Origin: Kiloniella sp.
Lineage (GTDB): Bacteria; Pseudomonadota; Alphaproteobacteria; UBA7985
Length of the DNA stretch: 61,574 nucleotides
Direction: 5' to 3'
NCBI GenBank assembly: GCA_002690455.1
Contig: NZET01000002.1
Coordinates: forward strand, 1 to 61,574
Below are positions 8,471-16,185 of the stretch, in pieces. Within the stretch, counting starts at the first letter, position 1, and every line of letters begins with the position of its first letter. The notes beneath the pieces were generated by a model. It was not told the origin of the DNA and ran no database searches. It saw only the letters and a list, made by a program, of their open reading frames with translations. The translations under genes and the position numbers were made by a program.

Positions 8471-10405
8471 TCAGGTTAACTCGTAGAGATAGGTCGCTTC
8501 CGTGCCCAGAAGCACCAGATTGGTTTCCCCAGAGGAAAAATGATCACGCAGGGAGAGATCAAGAAGCCGTCCCCCAGCCAAGGCATCGAGATCAACACCA
8601 GTGAACAGGGTTTGCGCCATGGCTTCATCAGCAAAGCCGTTGCCGAGATTTTCGAACACCACCAAGTCTTCACCCACACCCTGCCGCACCAGCATTTCAG
8701 CCTGCCCGTCGCCCGTCAAATCGGCGAAATGCAAGATGTCTACCGCATCGAGATCCAGAGCCGCATGAGGATCGGCAAAAGCCGGCTCGCTCAGGCGCAT
8801 GACATTACCATCACTGAACTGATAACGCTCGTCGGGCACGCCGGAGGCGTTGGCATGGACGCTCTTCGCCAATGAGCCAAAGTTGAAGCCGGTCTGGCCA
8901 GAGAAATCGGTTTCCGTCACGCTGAACGACATGAGGAAGTTACTGCTTGTATTGAAGCTGCCGAGCACGATTTCTCCGTTGTCGAGCTCAACCAGATCGA
9001 TTTTAGGCAACGCAGAAAAAGACGCTGCCGCCAGGCTAGAGTCTACGCCATCAGGGCCGACGATGAAGTATTCCTGCGCATTGAGATAAAGGTCTATCCT
9101 CGCCTGCCCGGTGGTCGTTTCAACCCCACCGTGGCCAAACCGGCCATCGGGGAAGGCTGAATCGGTAGACCGACTGCCGAAGACAAGCGCGCCCGAACTC
9201 AAGCTGTCGTGGGCTTGGGTGTAGGTCGGTACGGACTTCAGTGCATCCAGGCTGTCGTCTTCGATCCGGATGCTCAAGGTCTGGGTGGTGGTACCTTCTT
9301 CGGGATCCGTGGCGGAGACAGTGATCGAAAGGCTTTCGTGGCTCTCGAAGTCGATCAGTTCGGGACTGGCGACCGAAATGGTGCCGTTCTCCGCATGAAC
9401 GCCAAAGGCACCGGGGATATCCTGCGCTACAATGGCATACGTTACAGCCGCTCCCTCGGGGTCTAGCGCCGTGACGGCGACCCCGGTCAGGGTGCCAGCC
9501 TGCGCCGTCTCACTTACTGAGCCGGTGCCCGTGAGTTCAATGAAGGTTGGGGGCTGGTTTTCGGGGGTGGTCGAACCGCCTTCTCCGTCGCCTTCATCAC
9601 CGCCAGCGTCCCCGTCTGCTAAATCGGCTTCCGGGTCGTCGCTGTCGTCTGCGTCGAGGGGCGGATCTTCGTCGTTGTTGCTGCTTGCATCGTCGTTGGT
9701 GGTATTGATTGCAATCGTCTCGGACAGGTCGACTAGCTCTGAAGACAAGTCTGCATAGGCTGACGCAACGACCAACGTGCCAACAAGTGATGCTCCTGCG
9801 CTTGTGATGGCGCCTAGGTTGCTTTTGTCTTCGATGATCATCGTTGTACCGGCTGCTGAAACACTGCTGGCGTCAACGGGTAGTCCACCGTTGGCCAGGT
9901 GCGGAGCAGCTTGTGCCGCCCCTTGGCGTGGACCCTGAACGGTGTCTGCGAAGTTGAGTTGCTGGGCCAGTTCTGCACGAACGAAAACTTGTCCCTGATC
10001 CTGTCGGATCAGTTCGTTGCTTCCGTCCAACCGCCGTCCGCCTTCGAGGCGAAGGGTTCCGGCCGGGGTAGGGCTAGGGCTCTCGCGGTGGCCATCTATC
10101 ATACCGTTCTCAGTGGGGAATGGCACCTTTGTCTGCGGGGGAGGCGTGTCAGCGGCTAGAATCTGCGCGCCAGGCACATTGACAAAGTTTGCCACCTTCA
10201 TGGTTTCGAGCGTTGTCCCAGCGGCAAAGCTTTCCTGCGCCGGCTCGGGCATTGTCAGCAGCGCAGCCGTCGTCTTTCGGTGGGGACTCTGGTCGGTCTG
10301 ATCATTGGCCCTGACGGCGGATGGGCTCCATGGAAGGCCGAGTAAAAGGAAGGTTGACAGAGGCCAGCGGCAGCGCTTTGCGCGCTGCGAAAAATTTGTG
10401 TTCAT
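8471..10405 (-). CDS. Secreted acidic protein with cadherin-like and FG-GAP-like segments
   Basis: About 644 residues, not matched to a named protein. An N-terminal signal peptide (basic start, then FLLLGLPWSPS, cut near AVRA) implies export. About 200 residues of low-complexity, mostly polar sequence follow, with one hydrophobic stretch. Next is a strongly acidic Asp/Glu/Gly linker (DDSDDPEAD, GDEGDGEGG), then a single cadherin-like repeat with an LDPEGAAVTYAI core and a closing IRIEDD. The C-terminal third holds a LTGDGQAEML segment typical of FG-GAP/VCBS repeats. Such parts usually bind Ca2+ and act in adhesion. Start ATG 10405 gives the clean signal peptide; a TTG at 10432 is less likely. 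It is monocistronic, with a notably AT-rich upstream region (10427-10485). Confidence 0.65.
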   Translation of the reverse strand: MNTNFSQRAKRCRWPLSTFLLLGLPWSPSAVRANDQTDQSPHRKTTAALLTMPEPAQESFAAGTTLETMKVANFVNVPGAQILAADTPPPQTKVPFPTENGMIDGHRESPSPTPAGTLRLEGGRRLDGSNELIRQDQGQVFVRAELAQQLNFADTVQGPRQGAAQAAPHLANGGLPVDASSVSAAGTTMIIEDKSNLGAITSAGASLVGTLVVASAYADLSSELVDLSETIAINTTNDDASSNNDEDPPLDADDSDDPEADLADGDAGGDEGDGEGGSTTPENQPPTFIELTGTGSVSETAQAGTLTGVAVTALDPEGAAVTYAIVAQDIPGAFGVHAENGTISVASPELIDFESHESLSITVSATDPEEGTTTQTLSIRIEDDSLDALKSVPTYTQAHDSLSSGALVFGSRSTDSAFPDGRFGHGGVETTTGQARIDLYLNAQEYFIVGPDGVDSSLAAASFSALPKIDLVELDNGEIVLGSFNTSSNFLMSFSVTETDFSGQTGFNFGSLAKSVHANASGVPDERYQFSDGNVMRLSEPAFADPHAALDLDAVDILHFADLTGDGQAEMLVRQGVGEDLVVFENLGNGFADEAMAQTLFTGVDLDALAGGRLLDLSLRDHFSSGETNLVLLGTEATYLYELT

Positions 10406-10483
10406 GAAAACAGAACCCGTGAAACCGATCAAATATCGATTTAAGGTATTTTAAATTTTCAAATATTCTATATAAAATTGCAT

Positions 10484-10505
10484 TATCGGCAGGGTGCTAC
10501 CGATA
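10484..10505 (-). terminator. Candidate hairpin terminator after the Rieske oxygenase gene
   Basis: A 6-bp stem TATCGG/CCGATA with a 10-nt loop. On the minus strand it is followed by an AT-rich stretch containing ATTTTAT, 40-60 bp beyond the Rieske gene stop. The stem is short and the U-run imperfect, so this is tentative. The same AT-rich stretch is probably also the promoter region of the cadherin-like gene. Confidence 0.35.
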
Positions 10506-10546
10506 CGAGAGAATGCCTGATTTTTGCGGAAAGCTGCCGTATCTGA

Positions 10547-11698
10547 TCAGCGCAGAATATCTGCTTCGCCCAGGGAATCTGCCACCCAAGCGTGGAAGCA
10601 GTGCGTTGCTGCGTCCATGGCAGGGGAGAACCGACCCCCGTCGAAATGCGGTGCTTTGCGCCCACGCTGCATGCCTTCGACCACCTGGATATCTTCGTCG
10701 AAAACCAGGCGCCACTGCCGGGCGTTAACGGTGCGCAAATCAGCAAAATCCTCAGACGCAGCCCGTTCTGAGGCGTAAAAAATGCCAACCCGCTCGATGG
10801 TGTGATCAACCCCCTGAGGCAGTAGTAGCATGGCAAAGATATGATCGCGGTGAACCCCGGCCAGCACGTTGGGATAGAGCACGATGTATTCGGCCTGACC
10901 GTTCCACCAAGCCTCTCGCAGGTCGGTGAAGGTGTCCAGCATGCGGCCGTCTTCGCTGCGGGTCGGGTTGAACACGGTGGTGCCTTGCCCGGAGTAAGCG
11001 CCGGGCTCAACGATATTGTAGTGGTCTTCGATGCGTGAATAACTGTTCAGGTCAGGATGAATCCAAGGCAGGTGGTAAGCCTCGCAATAGTTCTCTACCG
11101 CCAGTTTCCAGTTGCAGGCGACATCGAGCGTGAATTCCGACGCGCTACCATCAAAGAACAGTGGCTGATTGAACTCCTGCCAGCGCTTCATCAGTTTGCT
11201 ATGCCTTTCTTCAAATGGCGCGGCATTCCCACTGACGTTGGCGTAAACTACGCCCAGATAGGTGTGCGAAGGCACTTCCAGCAGGCCTAGTTCGGGCTTG
11301 TCGATGCAGGGGTGATGATTGGCGTCTGGCCCCCCGACAAGCGGCGTGGCAACCAGCCGTCCGTTCAAGTCATAGGTCCAGCTGTGGTAGGGGCAGCGCA
11401 TGCCCTGCCGCGCCTTGCCTGGCTCCTGCACGAGGACCATACCGCGATGGCGGCATACATTTTCGAACACGCGGACTTGCGCATCGCGACCTCGGACCAC
11501 AATCAGCGGAATGCCAGCCAGCTCTACGGGATAGACGTCACCAGCTTCTGGCACGTCGCCTTCGAAGGCGATGCCCGACCAATTGCCGAGCAACAGCCTG
11601 CGGCTTTCTTCGGCGTACACCGCCGGGTCGGTGTAAAGGGGGTTGGGCAAGCCATTGGCGGTTTCAATCGGCTGAGACACTTCATTTAGCAGCGTCAT
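10547..11698 (-). CDS. Rieske non-haem iron oxygenase, alpha subunit
   Basis: A 383-residue ring-hydroxylating-type oxygenase subunit. The Rieske 2Fe-2S ligands are visible as CRHRG (Cys82, His84) and CPYH (Cys102, His105). The mononuclear iron site follows as ENYCEAYHLPWIH (Glu206, His209, His214). Enzymes of this family include choline, glycine-betaine, carnitine and stachydrine monooxygenases as well as aromatic dioxygenases. In a window rich in betaine and carnitine genes a quaternary-amine substrate is plausible, but that is inference. No reductase partner is adjacent; electrons must come from a ferredoxin or flavoprotein encoded elsewhere. It is transcribed divergently from the PhnD-like gene across a 144-bp gap containing a GCGACGC/GCGTCG inverted repeat. 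Confidence 0.88.
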   Translation of the reverse strand: MTLLNEVSQPIETANGLPNPLYTDPAVYAEESRRLLLGNWSGIAFEGDVPEAGDVYPVELAGIPLIVVRGRDAQVRVFENVCRHRGMVLVQEPGKARQGMRCPYHSWTYDLNGRLVATPLVGGPDANHHPCIDKPELGLLEVPSHTYLGVVYANVSGNAAPFEERHSKLMKRWQEFNQPLFFDGSASEFTLDVACNWKLAVENYCEAYHLPWIHPDLNSYSRIEDHYNIVEPGAYSGQGTTVFNPTRSEDGRMLDTFTDLREAWWNGQAEYIVLYPNVLAGVHRDHIFAMLLLPQGVDHTIERVGIFYASERAASEDFADLRTVNARQWRLVFDEDIQVVEGMQRGRKAPHFDGGRFSPAMDAATHCFHAWVADSLGEADILR

Positions 11699-11842
11699 GG
11701 GTCGGGTCCTCTGAATGTGGTACTACTGCGTTAGCCAATTTCAGTCGAGCTGTGTAGGCCAGCAGCGACGCTTCCTGCGTCGGTTCTGATTGACTCTCTG
11801 CGAGACTTGACCGGTTCAGACAAGTCGCCCCATGCTCTGCCC

Positions 11843-12697
11843 ATGGCTTCATTGACGAAAATCCGCGGACGGGCTCTCTTGCCTCTCTATGACTGGCCGG
11901 AGTACCACGCGCAGACTGATGCTCTTTGGGCAAGGATCCGGGAAGCCGCGCGGGATGATGGTTTGGACCTGCCGACCAAGATTGAGCATCGCAACCACAA
12001 TGTTTCAGCTTGGATGGAAGGAGGGCTGGTCTTCAGTCAGCTGTGTGGCTCGCCCTGGTATCGTCACCACCGGGAGCATGCGCGCTATCTGGCGTCGTCG
12101 GTGTTGGCCCTCGATGGCGCGCCAGCGGGGCACTACTACAGCCACGTGATTGTTCGATCTGATTCGAGCCTCAACGCGCTGGTCGATCTCGGCCAAAAGC
12201 GAGGCGCTCGCTTTGCCTACAATGAGTCAGATTCCCAGTCCGGTGTTCACTGTCTGCGCGCGTACATGAATATCGATGCGCAAATCGCGCGCGGCGTGCA
12301 CAGTGGCGGACACCGGCACTCGATCGATGCAGTACTGGCCGGAGAGGCAGATTTCGCCGCCATTGATGCGTGCAGCTTCCGGCTCTATGACGCGCTATTT
12401 CCGGCGCGCGTCAACGGCCTGCGAATCCTGGCGCAGACCCCGCTCAGGCCTGCGCCGGTGCTGATTACCTCGGCAGAGTTGGAGGGGGGAGTGGCCCGGC
12501 GCCTGCAACGGGCAGTCTTGAACGCGTTGAGCGGTCCTGACGTGTCTCAAGCGCACTATGCCTTTATCGGTGCTGTTGATCTCGGCGTGGCACCCTATGC
12601 GGTGTTTGAGCACGACCTCAGGGCGAGGCCGGCGCCGATCGAAGGCCGGTCTACCAAGGGCACATTTACTCGTTCCAAGGACCATTCAGGGCTTTGA
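11843..12697 (+). CDS. Orphan PhnD-like substrate-binding-domain protein
   Basis: A 284-residue protein resembling the phosphate/phosphonate periplasmic binding fold (PhnD family). Recognisable elements are LPLYDW at the start, the YNESDSQSG ligand-loop region, and the GGHRHSIDAVLAGEADFAAID segment typical of these domains. I see no signal peptide or lipobox, and there are no permease or ATPase genes nearby, so it is probably cytoplasmic or exported by an unrecognised route. ATG 11843 is preferred over TTG 11807. Its 3' end overlaps the convergent crotonase gene by 32 bp. A role as a sensor, chaperone or enzyme linked to the divergent Rieske oxygenase is speculative. Confidence 0.7.
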   Translation: MASLTKIRGRALLPLYDWPEYHAQTDALWARIREAARDDGLDLPTKIEHRNHNVSAWMEGGLVFSQLCGSPWYRHHREHARYLASSVLALDGAPAGHYYSHVIVRSDSSLNALVDLGQKRGARFAYNESDSQSGVHCLRAYMNIDAQIARGVHSGGHRHSIDAVLAGEADFAAIDACSFRLYDALFPARVNGLRILAQTPLRPAPVLITSAELEGGVARRLQRAVLNALSGPDVSQAHYAFIGAVDLGVAPYAVFEHDLRARPAPIEGRSTKGTFTRSKDHSGL

Positions 12698-13598
12698 GGT
12701 CAGGGTAGACCGGCGCGCGCTGCTGCATCTTGGCCGCCGCTGACTCCATCATATGGTGCGGGGCCAGAATGCCGGCGTTGAGAGCCTGCAGATAGCGCAA
12801 CGTGTCCTCAGTCGAGTGGTCGGCTGCGTAGTTCATCACGTGCTTCGAGCTGGATACGGCCAATGGTGAATTGACGGCGATTTGGCGGGCAACCGCCATC
12901 ACGGCGTCGAGCATGGACTTGTGATCTTCAAAGACCTTGTTGACGAAGCCGCACGCCAGCGCCTCGGCGGCCTCCAGCTTGCGTCCGGTGTAAGCGAGTT
13001 CACGCAGTAGGCCGTCTGGCAGCTGGCGCGTGACCCGGGGGAATGTGCCGACGTCCGCGACCATGCCGATGTTAACTTCCTGGATGGTGAAGAATGCGTC
13101 TTCTGTACAGTAGCGCATATCACAAGCGCTGCTCAGGTCGACGCCTGCACCAATGGCACCACCTTGGATAGCGGCCAGCACAGGCTGACGGGCGTTGTAA
13201 AGGCAGGAGAAAGTCTCCTGTAGCAAGTGCAGGTGATGGCGAAATGCTTCTGCGTGGATGTAGGGGTCTTGATCTCCGCGCATGAAAGAACTGCCTGCTT
13301 CAGCAAACACCGACAGATCCATGCCAGCGCTGAAGTGTTTGCCGGTGCTGGAAACCACGATAACGCGCGCGGCGGCGCTCTCAGAGATCGCATTGATAGC
13401 CGAAGGAAACTCGACCCAGAAGGCCTTGTTCATGGCATTCCGCTTCTCGGGCCGGTTGAGCACGACATGGGCGATCTGGTCTGCAAATGAGACGGAAATA
13501 TTCTCAAATTCGGGCAGACTCAGCACGGCAGCCGATGCAGTTTTTTCTGCGGTGCCGGGGGTAGGGGAGACAGATTCCGCGTTGTGGTTGGTTGACAT
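12666..13598 (-). CDS. Enoyl-CoA hydratase/isomerase family, dienoyl-CoA isomerase-like
   Basis: A 310-residue crotonase-fold protein. The oxyanion-hole segments are KHFSAGMDLS and IQGGAIGAGVDL. The sequence after them (SSACDMRYCTEDAFF, then QEVNIGMVADVGT) places Asp, Glu and Asp as in delta3,5-delta2,4-dienoyl-CoA isomerase (ECH1), rather than the two Glu of enoyl-CoA hydratases. That enzyme shifts double bonds during beta-oxidation of odd-position unsaturated acyl-CoAs. The first 30 residues are low-complexity and may not all be translated. Its 3' end runs 32 bp into the opposing PhnD-like gene. A run of CGTT repeats lies about 45 bp upstream of its start. Confidence 0.82.
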   Translation of the reverse strand: MSTNHNAESVSPTPGTAEKTASAAVLSLPEFENISVSFADQIAHVVLNRPEKRNAMNKAFWVEFPSAINAISESAAARVIVVSSTGKHFSAGMDLSVFAEAGSSFMRGDQDPYIHAEAFRHHLHLLQETFSCLYNARQPVLAAIQGGAIGAGVDLSSACDMRYCTEDAFFTIQEVNIGMVADVGTFPRVTRQLPDGLLRELAYTGRKLEAAEALACGFVNKVFEDHKSMLDAVMAVARQIAVNSPLAVSSSKHVMNYAADHSTEDTLRYLQALNAGILAPHHMMESAAAKMQQRAPVYPDLKALNGPWNE

Positions 13599-13642
13599 GG
13601 TGCGGTTCCTCTTCGAGGCGGTCGTTTAATTGTTTGTTTGAT

Positions 13643-13662
13643 CGTTCGTTCGTTCGTTCGTT
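13643..13662 (+). repeat. Tetranucleotide repeat (CGTT)x5
   Basis: Five perfect copies of CGTT, flanked on the left by imperfect TGTT/GATC units. It lies in the gap between the crotonase start (13598) and the end of the nitroreductase gene (13741), so on the minus strand it occupies the 5' region of the crotonase gene. Tetranucleotide runs of this kind are prone to slippage. Confidence 0.9.
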
Positions 13663-13740
13663 TGGCTCTCTGGTTCAGCATGTTTATCTAGATAGGCTCT
13701 AGCGCTGCGAACGGGGCCGCCGTAGCTTAGGAAACCGTGC

Positions 13741-14334
13741 TCAGGAAGGCCAGCGTGAAACGATGGCATCGAAGTCGGGGCGAGGGCGGTCGCTGTCATT
13801 CGATGCTTTGCCGCCAATGTAAATATAGCCCGCGATCTGGTCATTTTCACCGGAGCAGTTCAGGGCAGCACGTACGTCTGGGTCGAAAGCGGTCCACTCG
13901 CTTAGCCATTGTGCGGCAAAGCCCTCAGCCTGGGCAGCGATCAGCAGGGTTTGGCAGACGGCGCCCGCTGAGAGTTGCTGTTCCCAGAGAGGGATTTTGT
14001 GCGGGACAGTCGGGGTGGAGAGCACCGCGAGGACAACGCCGGCGCGTTCAAAGCGTGCGGCTTCCAGCGCAAGCGTGGTTTCCGGGGCGTCGGTTCGCTG
14101 GTTGGCTGCAAAGGCTGGACGCAGTACGTCCCGGCCAAAGGCAGCGCGGGCTTCGCCTTCAAAGACAACAATGCGCCAAGGGGCGAGCTTGCCATGGTCA
14201 GGGACACGGATGCCCGCGCTGAGGATGGCGTGAAGCGTATCTTGATCCGGGCCGCCAGCTGGCATGTTGGCCGCGGTGACTGAGCGTCGGGCGCGCAGGA
14301 ATGAAAGGGTCGAGGGTTGGCGGGTTTCGGACAC
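13741..14334 (-). CDS. Nitroreductase family FMN protein
   Basis: A 197-residue single-domain nitroreductase of the short YdjA-like type. The FMN-phosphate region appears as RRSVTAANM near the N-terminus, then PDHGKLAPWRIVVFEG, and SAGAVCQTLLIAAQAEG in the central helix. The C-terminal YIYIGG segment completes the fold. These enzymes use FMN and NAD(P)H to reduce nitro groups, quinones or enones; the physiological substrate is unknown. It lies 22 bp beyond ccmB on the same strand, which hints at co-transcription with the haem-export genes, although no functional link is established. Confidence 0.85.
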   Translation of the reverse strand: MSETRQPSTLSFLRARRSVTAANMPAGGPDQDTLHAILSAGIRVPDHGKLAPWRIVVFEGEARAAFGRDVLRPAFAANQRTDAPETTLALEAARFERAGVVLAVLSTPTVPHKIPLWEQQLSAGAVCQTLLIAAQAEGFAAQWLSEWTAFDPDVRAALNCSGENDQIAGYIYIGGKASNDSDRPRPDFDAIVSRWPS

Positions 14335-14355
14335 GGGACAATTTCCTTGGTAGTC

Positions 14356-15030
14356 TCAGACCAGCGAAAGGACCCAGCGTGTGGTCCATGCGAAGACGAC
14401 AGTTTGCAGCAGGGATAGCCCTAGCGACAACCCTAGCGCAGCGAGCGACAGAGTGTCGGTCAGTCCGACACCAACCACGACGAAAGGCAGCGCCAAAGGC
14501 AGCGCAGCAGCGCCCAGAAGAACACCGACCTGTCCCATAACGACGCGCAGCGCTGCGGCGAAGGCGCTGAGCGCGACAAGGGCAGGCGAGGCGATCAGTA
14601 GTCCTGCTATCAGTGCCAGCAGGACCGTCACGGGCTGGCTGTAGAACAGGCTAATCAGCCAGCCCGCCGCCAGCAACCAGGGCAGTGACGCCAGCCAAGC
14701 CCCGATAAGGCGGCCGAAGATGAAGCCAGCGAAGTCAGGGGCGCCGGACCGCAGGCGCTGGTTCAGGCCTGAGCGGACCTGATCCATCCACCAGTCAGCA
14801 TTGGCATAGATGAGGGCGAGCACTGTCATGGCCCATCCCACGGCCGGTCCTGCCGAACGGAGGCGTTCGGGGTACTGTCCGAGCGTCAGTCCAACGGCGG
14901 TGAGCGCGACGGCCAAGAAGCCCAGCGCCCCAAGCGCAGAAAGGTTTTGGTGAAGCCGCAAGCGCAGTTCGAGGCGGAGGCCGGCGTTAAACATCTCCGG
15001 TTGCCTCCGGGTGAATGCCGGCATTGCCAA
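14356..15030 (-). CDS. ccmB: Haem exporter permease CcmB
   Basis: A 224-residue membrane protein with six hydrophobic helices, matching CcmB. Distinctive segments are the basic N-terminus followed by GLRLELRLRLHQN, and the later FGRLIGAWLASLPWLLAAGW helix. CcmB is the membrane subunit of the CcmAB complex, which drives release of holo-CcmE for cytochrome c maturation in the periplasm. Its start lies 44 bp inside ccmA, so translation is coupled. The rest of the system (ccmC, ccmD, ccmE, ccmF, ccmG) is not next to it; a nitroreductase gene follows instead. Confidence 0.9.
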   Translation of the reverse strand: MAMPAFTRRQPEMFNAGLRLELRLRLHQNLSALGALGFLAVALTAVGLTLGQYPERLRSAGPAVGWAMTVLALIYANADWWMDQVRSGLNQRLRSGAPDFAGFIFGRLIGAWLASLPWLLAAGWLISLFYSQPVTVLLALIAGLLIASPALVALSAFAAALRVVMGQVGVLLGAAALPLALPFVVVGVGLTDTLSLAALGLSLGLSLLQTVVFAWTTRWVLSLV

Positions 15031-15643
15031 GAGTCAAGCGGTGGGCGCCGGGCAGAGAGTGGTCGTGGGAGGAGAACACAATCGCACCTCCCCTTTGAAG
15101 ATGCTTGTTAAACAGGTTCAACGCCGTTTGCACAGCGGCTTGATCCAGCCCAGAGAAGGGCTCGTCGAGTAGCCAGACGGCGGCTTCGGGTCGGCATGCC
15201 AAAGCGAGGCTGATCCGTCGGGCTTGCCCCTGGCTAAGGGTACGGGCAAGCCTGGCACTTAAGGCTGGTAGCCCGAGTTGCTCGATAGTGGTGGCTTCGG
15301 CGGCAAGGCCGCAGTTGGCATAAAGAGCGAGATTTTGCGCGACGCTGAGATCAGGCAGCAAGCCGTTATCGTGGCCCAGATAGCCCGTCGCAGGTGTCAT
15401 ATGCAACAGAGCGCCTGAGACAGGGGTAAGTAGACCTGCGAGGGCCGCGAGCAAAGTGGATTTCCCGGCACCGTTGGGACCAAGCAGATGAATTGCCTCG
15501 CCTCGGTGCAGTATCAGATCCAGGCTCTGGATCACAACACTGTCTGCGCGCGCAAGTGACAGCTCGCTGGCGCGAAGCAGCATAGAGGTACCGGTGTCGG
15601 CAAAGGTCCCGGTGGCACTTTGTTGGCGGTTTTGGGCCATCAT
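14987..15643 (-). CDS. ccmA: Haem exporter ATP-binding subunit CcmA
   Basis: A 218-residue ABC ATPase. Walker A is LLGPNGAGKST, the signature region is TLSQGQARRISLA, and Walker B is VWLLDEPFSGLD. The closing SSHDHSL holds the switch His. Length and the overlapping ccmB identify it as CcmA, the ATPase of cytochrome c maturation. The start is ATG 15643 or the adjacent ATG at 15640, after GAAAGG. A later ATG (15583) would give a shorter protein beginning nearer the usual family start, but it lacks a ribosome binding site. The gene heads the ccmA-ccmB unit, so its promoter lies in the palindrome-rich gap to its right. Confidence 0.92.
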   Translation of the reverse strand: MMAQNRQQSATGTFADTGTSMLLRASELSLARADSVVIQSLDLILHRGEAIHLLGPNGAGKSTLLAALAGLLTPVSGALLHMTPATGYLGHDNGLLPDLSVAQNLALYANCGLAAEATTIEQLGLPALSARLARTLSQGQARRISLALACRPEAAVWLLDEPFSGLDQAAVQTALNLFNKHLQRGGAIVFSSHDHSLPGAHRLTLGNAGIHPEATGDV

Positions 15644-15815
15644 GGCCTTTCTTTAGCCTGAGGCGGTCTCCTTTCACAACGAGGACTTTGTCGCTTAGGC
15701 CATCGAGTTTGGGGATCTTGCCTATGTCTGGGATGGCGTGTCGGCGCGTCACCGGCTTCGCCGTTTTCCGGCCGGACCCGCGCTGCTGAACGGACAGCTA
15801 CGCTGGCGATATCGG

Positions 15816-15867
15816 TTGCGCGCTCGATTTGACGCCGCTTCGCGGCTTACAAATCTCCCACGCGCAA
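15816..15867. repeat. Palindromic element A, copy 1
   Basis: A 52-bp element. The outer arms TTGCGCG and CGCGCAA pair, the middle arms GATTTG and CAAATC pair, and the inner arms GCCGC and GCGGC close a TTC loop. The inner 30 bp (15826-15855) recur base for base at 26214-26243. The CGCGCAA arm can instead pair with a second TTGCGCG at 15895-15901 across a GGCTTCGGC/GCCGAAGCC hairpin. Confidence 0.85.
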
Positions 15868-16022
15868 GGCTTCGGCTTGAGGCCGAAGCCTTGGTTGCGC
15901 GGGAGAGGGCCGAAGACGGCGAAGCCGTCGAGGACCGAGCCCGCCACCCCGTGAGTTTGGCAAGGGCGAGTCTACCCCTCACCGGTGGGAGCCATCACGT
16001 CGCAATCACTTTGCGCAGAAGT

Positions 16023-16075
16023 GCGCGTCGCTGCGCTCCGCCGCGCGAAGCGCGGTTGGAGCGAAGTCGGCGCAA
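16023..16075. repeat. Palindromic element C (GCGCAA-ended, GAA loop)
   Basis: A 53-bp imperfect palindrome starting GCGCG and ending GTCGGCGCAA, with arms CGCTCC/GGAGCG and CCGCGC/GCGCGG around a GAA loop. It shares the ends and the GAA loop with the elements at 26093 and 33868, but the arm sequence is different while pairing is kept. Confidence 0.7.
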
Positions 16076-16141
16076 TCCAGCCCTCCAGAACCGCGACCCA
16101 ATGACGGTTGAAAGCTGGGCGCAGGCCTTCTATTTTCATTA

Positions 16142-16156
16142 GGACCAAAGCAGTCC
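16142..16156 (+). promoter_or_regulatory. Candidate operator/promoter element before sufR
   Basis: An inverted repeat GGAC-N7-GTCC, 30 bp before the sufR start codon, within the stretch TTAGGACCAAAGCAGTCCAA. Rrf2-family Fe-S regulators usually repress their own operon through sites of about this size and position, so this is the best candidate site for autoregulation. The assignment rests on location and symmetry only. Confidence 0.4.
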
Positions 16157-16185
16157 AATACTTCAACATAGACCCTGGGTTCTTC

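Larger units (their letters stand above)
15644..16141. other. Palindrome-rich intergenic region between ccmA and sufR
   Basis: About 540 bp separate the divergent ccmA and sufR starts. Open frames here have no protein character. The sequence is dominated by hairpin-forming blocks: CCGGC/GCCGG around 15760-15778, the element at 15816-15867, a second arm to 15901, a GACGGC-GAA-GCCGTC hairpin at 15915-15929, and the element at 16023-16075. The promoters of both operons must lie in it. Confidence 0.7.

Noticed and set aside
15816-16075. Insertion sequence between ccmA and sufR
   Set aside because: No transposase or remnant; the repeats are short hairpins rather than terminal inverted repeats around a coding region.
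15738-16142. 134-codon frame between ccmA and sufR
   Set aside because: It is built from palindromes and is Arg/Ala-rich. The same repeats recur elsewhere in other frames, so it is not a protein.
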